Assembly (NCBI GenBank): GCA_022385755.1
Contig: MU278380.1
Span: 1 to 64,000 of the forward strand
Reading direction: 5' to 3'
From: Trametopsis cervina
Taxonomy: Eukaryota > Basidiomycota > Agaricomycetes > Polyporales > Irpicaceae
DNA length: 64,000 bases
Part shown: positions 61,983 to 64,000 of the stretch, piece after piece
Layout: each line of letters starts with the position of its first letter
Numbering within the stretch: the stretch's first letter is position 1
Translations under genes and position numbers: made by a program
The notes under the pieces: generated by a model
The model's database searches: none
The model's input: only the letters and a program-made list of their open reading frames with translations
Told to the model about the DNA's origin: nothing

Positions 61983-63714
61983 CTAATTATCTAGAATGTC
62001 TCGCGGGAGTGAAGGTCTAGTACTAGACGAGCTACGGTTTTGAAGAGTCAATTCGATCCTTTCAATAAAACTCTGCTTCGTCAAAGATTCGAACCGTGAG
62101 TTTGCAATCAGCGTATTTCGAAACAGGATGGTTTGGCTAGCGTTCACCTTTTGTTCGCTTGAACGTTGGGACCATTGCTGGTTCTCACCTAACGAAGTGG
62201 CTCGTGTGTGTGGCACATGAAGTTGAATGTCTTCGCTTGTCTCGTCCAGCGAGCGGCCGTATCCCCACCCTGCGCGAGAGTTCAAGCTAGCCATCAGCGA
62301 GTTCGTGTACAGCTTTGGCAAAGGCAGGTTGAAGACAACATGCAACGCCGTGGGCTGCAGTGGACATGTGAGACTTCATTCGACTTGGATTTCAACGTCA
62401 CACTTACTGTTGCTAAGAAACAGATGAGGTCGACGATGGCACATATTGCTGTCACCATCCCTGTCTGCACAGTCACTACACAAGACACCAATGAACATGT
62501 GTCAGATGCTGAGGGATGCACACCTACGTCGCATAAGGCGCGTTATCGCGGCGTCCGTGCTGGCGAAGCCTGTTTTGTGTTTTTGCTAAGAGGTATCAAT
62601 GGTCAGCACTCCATATCAGATAGCACATTACAGCCAAGTTTACCAGATGCCAAACCAGCGTGATTGTGATGATCGTATCCGTAAGAGCTGAGAAAACCAG
62701 CCAGATAATGACAACCACTTGGAATCTTTGAAATTGCATGTACGCCGGGACGCTAGGAAATGTGAGTCTTTCGATTGACCGTCCCGCAAAGTGGAAATGA
62801 AGCTGACTCACATCGTTATAGCGATTCCGCTTCCCAGCCCACCACCTGTGTATTTTTGTCAAATGGCTTCAGAAGTCGAATCTCTGACCGGTGGAAGCAT
62901 ACATACACCACTGGCATACCGAACAGAATACTATCAGAAGCACGAGTGGCCAGCTTTTGGTAAGAACCTTAATACGCCAGGCGAAAAATAACTGCACAAA
63001 AAGCGCAATGATACCCTTCCTCCTCGTTGAGTTCGATAGCAACGTCATCAGGAATATGGATGCGCTTACCGTCATCGCAGGATCTAACAGGTTCGCAGCC
63101 AGTTCAATCTTGAGAACTCTATACTGAACCATGGCATACACGTACCTGCCGCAGATACTAAACATGGTTCGGTCAGCGTCCTGCCGTACCATCGTGAGAC
63201 AGATTGAACGCTTACACCAGCTGGCGAATGCCAATGCGCGTTGGTTCCCTAAAGATACGCGAGTGGATTGAATGATACTTCGTATGCATTACACCTCAGC
63301 TCACCATGATGTCTGATCAGAGGGATGTAGACGAGCGCGACGTCGTACGCACAATTCAGAGAATCACACAGGAAAAGAATCATGACCTATTTTTCGGGGT
63401 CGGTACGCCTGCTCATCAACTTCCAGGAAGGGGGAAAACGTCACTGACAAAAATTTTCATCCGGAGCTTGTCTCTACAGAAATCGCTACTGTCAGTCTGA
63501 ACTATACAACCGTTGACGGCCGTCGCTCACTCAGTGTACACGGTGAAATACAGGAACGTCTGCATGATCATCACACCGTAGAGCACGACATTGAACGTGG
63601 TGCCGATGAAAATAGGGCCCCATCTAACCGAAAAGATGCTTGTGAGTCTCAACCATACAACATCATGAGAATGCGCAAACTCGTTACTGACATTACCTTC
63701 TCAAGGGAGGACAT
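61983..63714 (-). CDS. DUF6534-type membrane protein, paralogue 3
   Basis: First exon MSSLEKVI is spliced in phase to WGPIFIGTTFNVVLYGVMIM, then QTFLYFTVYTE. Further segments are MQFQRFQVVVIIWLVFSALT, DTIITITLVWHLV and FNLPLPKLYTNSLMASLNSR followed by AGWGYGRSL. The tail diverges from the other two copies: it lacks the QQV(F/V)(V/I)(D/G)VET segment and ends RDILDN in the same exon. Length, intron pattern and orientation match paralogues 1 and 2. Function unknown. Confidence 0.8.
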
Positions 63715-64000
63715 GAGCCAAGGCTCGGCCTTTGCAATTCAGCCCGAGACACTCTGGGCACTGGAAGATGTGTAAAGGTAGGGCGTCAGGACGGCGGAGG
63801 CCGCACAAAGCTCCAGGACTTATAGATACCCACGCCGAGAATGCGTAACGCTGCCTGACAAGGTTTCTCCGCGGCGGGGTGACAGCTTTCCCATCAACCC
63901 TTACCGAACCTATCAAAGCCCCACGAACTACTGGCAGCAGCTTCTGCTATGGAACTGAACTACAGAGCAGTGCGTTCAATCGTCCAGTCAAGCTCCAAGG
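63715..64000. promoter_or_regulatory. Upstream region of DUF6534 paralogue 3
   Basis: It contains a TATA-like element on the minus strand (TCTATAAG, about 63820-63828), about 110 bp before the start codon, comparable in placement to paralogue 1. The window ends here. Confidence 0.45.

Overview
The window is genomic DNA of a filamentous basidiomycete, most likely an Agaricomycete of the mushroom or polypore kind. The evidence is very short GT-AG introns of about 45-60 bp that interrupt almost every gene, dense gene packing on both strands, and basidiomycete-restricted membrane-protein families (DUF6533, DUF6534 and DUF6535 types). I count 25 protein genes and two tRNA genes. There is one 60-base assembly gap inside a minisatellite.

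Left end (1-9.3 kb). A RecQ-like helicase gene runs leftward (240-2751). Upstream of it lies a complete-looking DNA transposon, 3190-9313. Its ends are 16-bp inverted repeats with one mismatch, bordered by a perfect 8-bp direct duplication TGTGTATG (3182-3189 and 9314-9321). Its single gene has P-element-like transposase features, an N-terminal U1-like zinc finger and a C-terminal PHD finger. This copy carries an in-frame TGA and a broken splice phase, so it is probably dead. It is the most interesting object in the window.

10-17.6 kb. Two DUF6535-type membrane-protein paralogues lie in direct orientation on either side of a leftward RRP7-like ribosome-biogenesis gene.

17.7-32.6 kb. Housekeeping genes: a WBP2-like GRAM protein, a Cdc7-type kinase flanked by two identical tRNA-Arg(TCG) genes in opposite orientation, a small conserved protein, a membrane-anchored ubiquitin protease, a DUF1992/DNAJC28-like mitochondrial protein, proline-catabolic P5C dehydrogenase and a TPR-DnaJ co-chaperone.

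33-45.4 kb. A DUF6533-type membrane protein, a BTB/POZ protein, a PPIL4-type cyclophilin with an RRM, a U5-snRNP-40K-like WD40 protein, an uncharacterised tryptophan/glycine-containing acidic protein, a 23-bp minisatellite with a gap, and a zinc-binding plus double AT-hook protein that looks like two ORFs but splices into one.

46-54.6 kb. An RBM42-like RRM protein diverges from ribosomal protein L5. A Zn2Cys6 transcription factor, whose zinc cluster is built from three tiny coding segments, diverges from Mediator subunit 17.

56-64 kb. Three tandem leftward DUF6534-type membrane-protein paralogues are separated by gene-free spacers of about 1.1-1.3 kb.

The housekeeping genes form no operon-like pathway. 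The accessory parts are the two ends, with the transposon and helicase on the left and the duplicated membrane-protein families at 10-17 kb and 56-64 kb.
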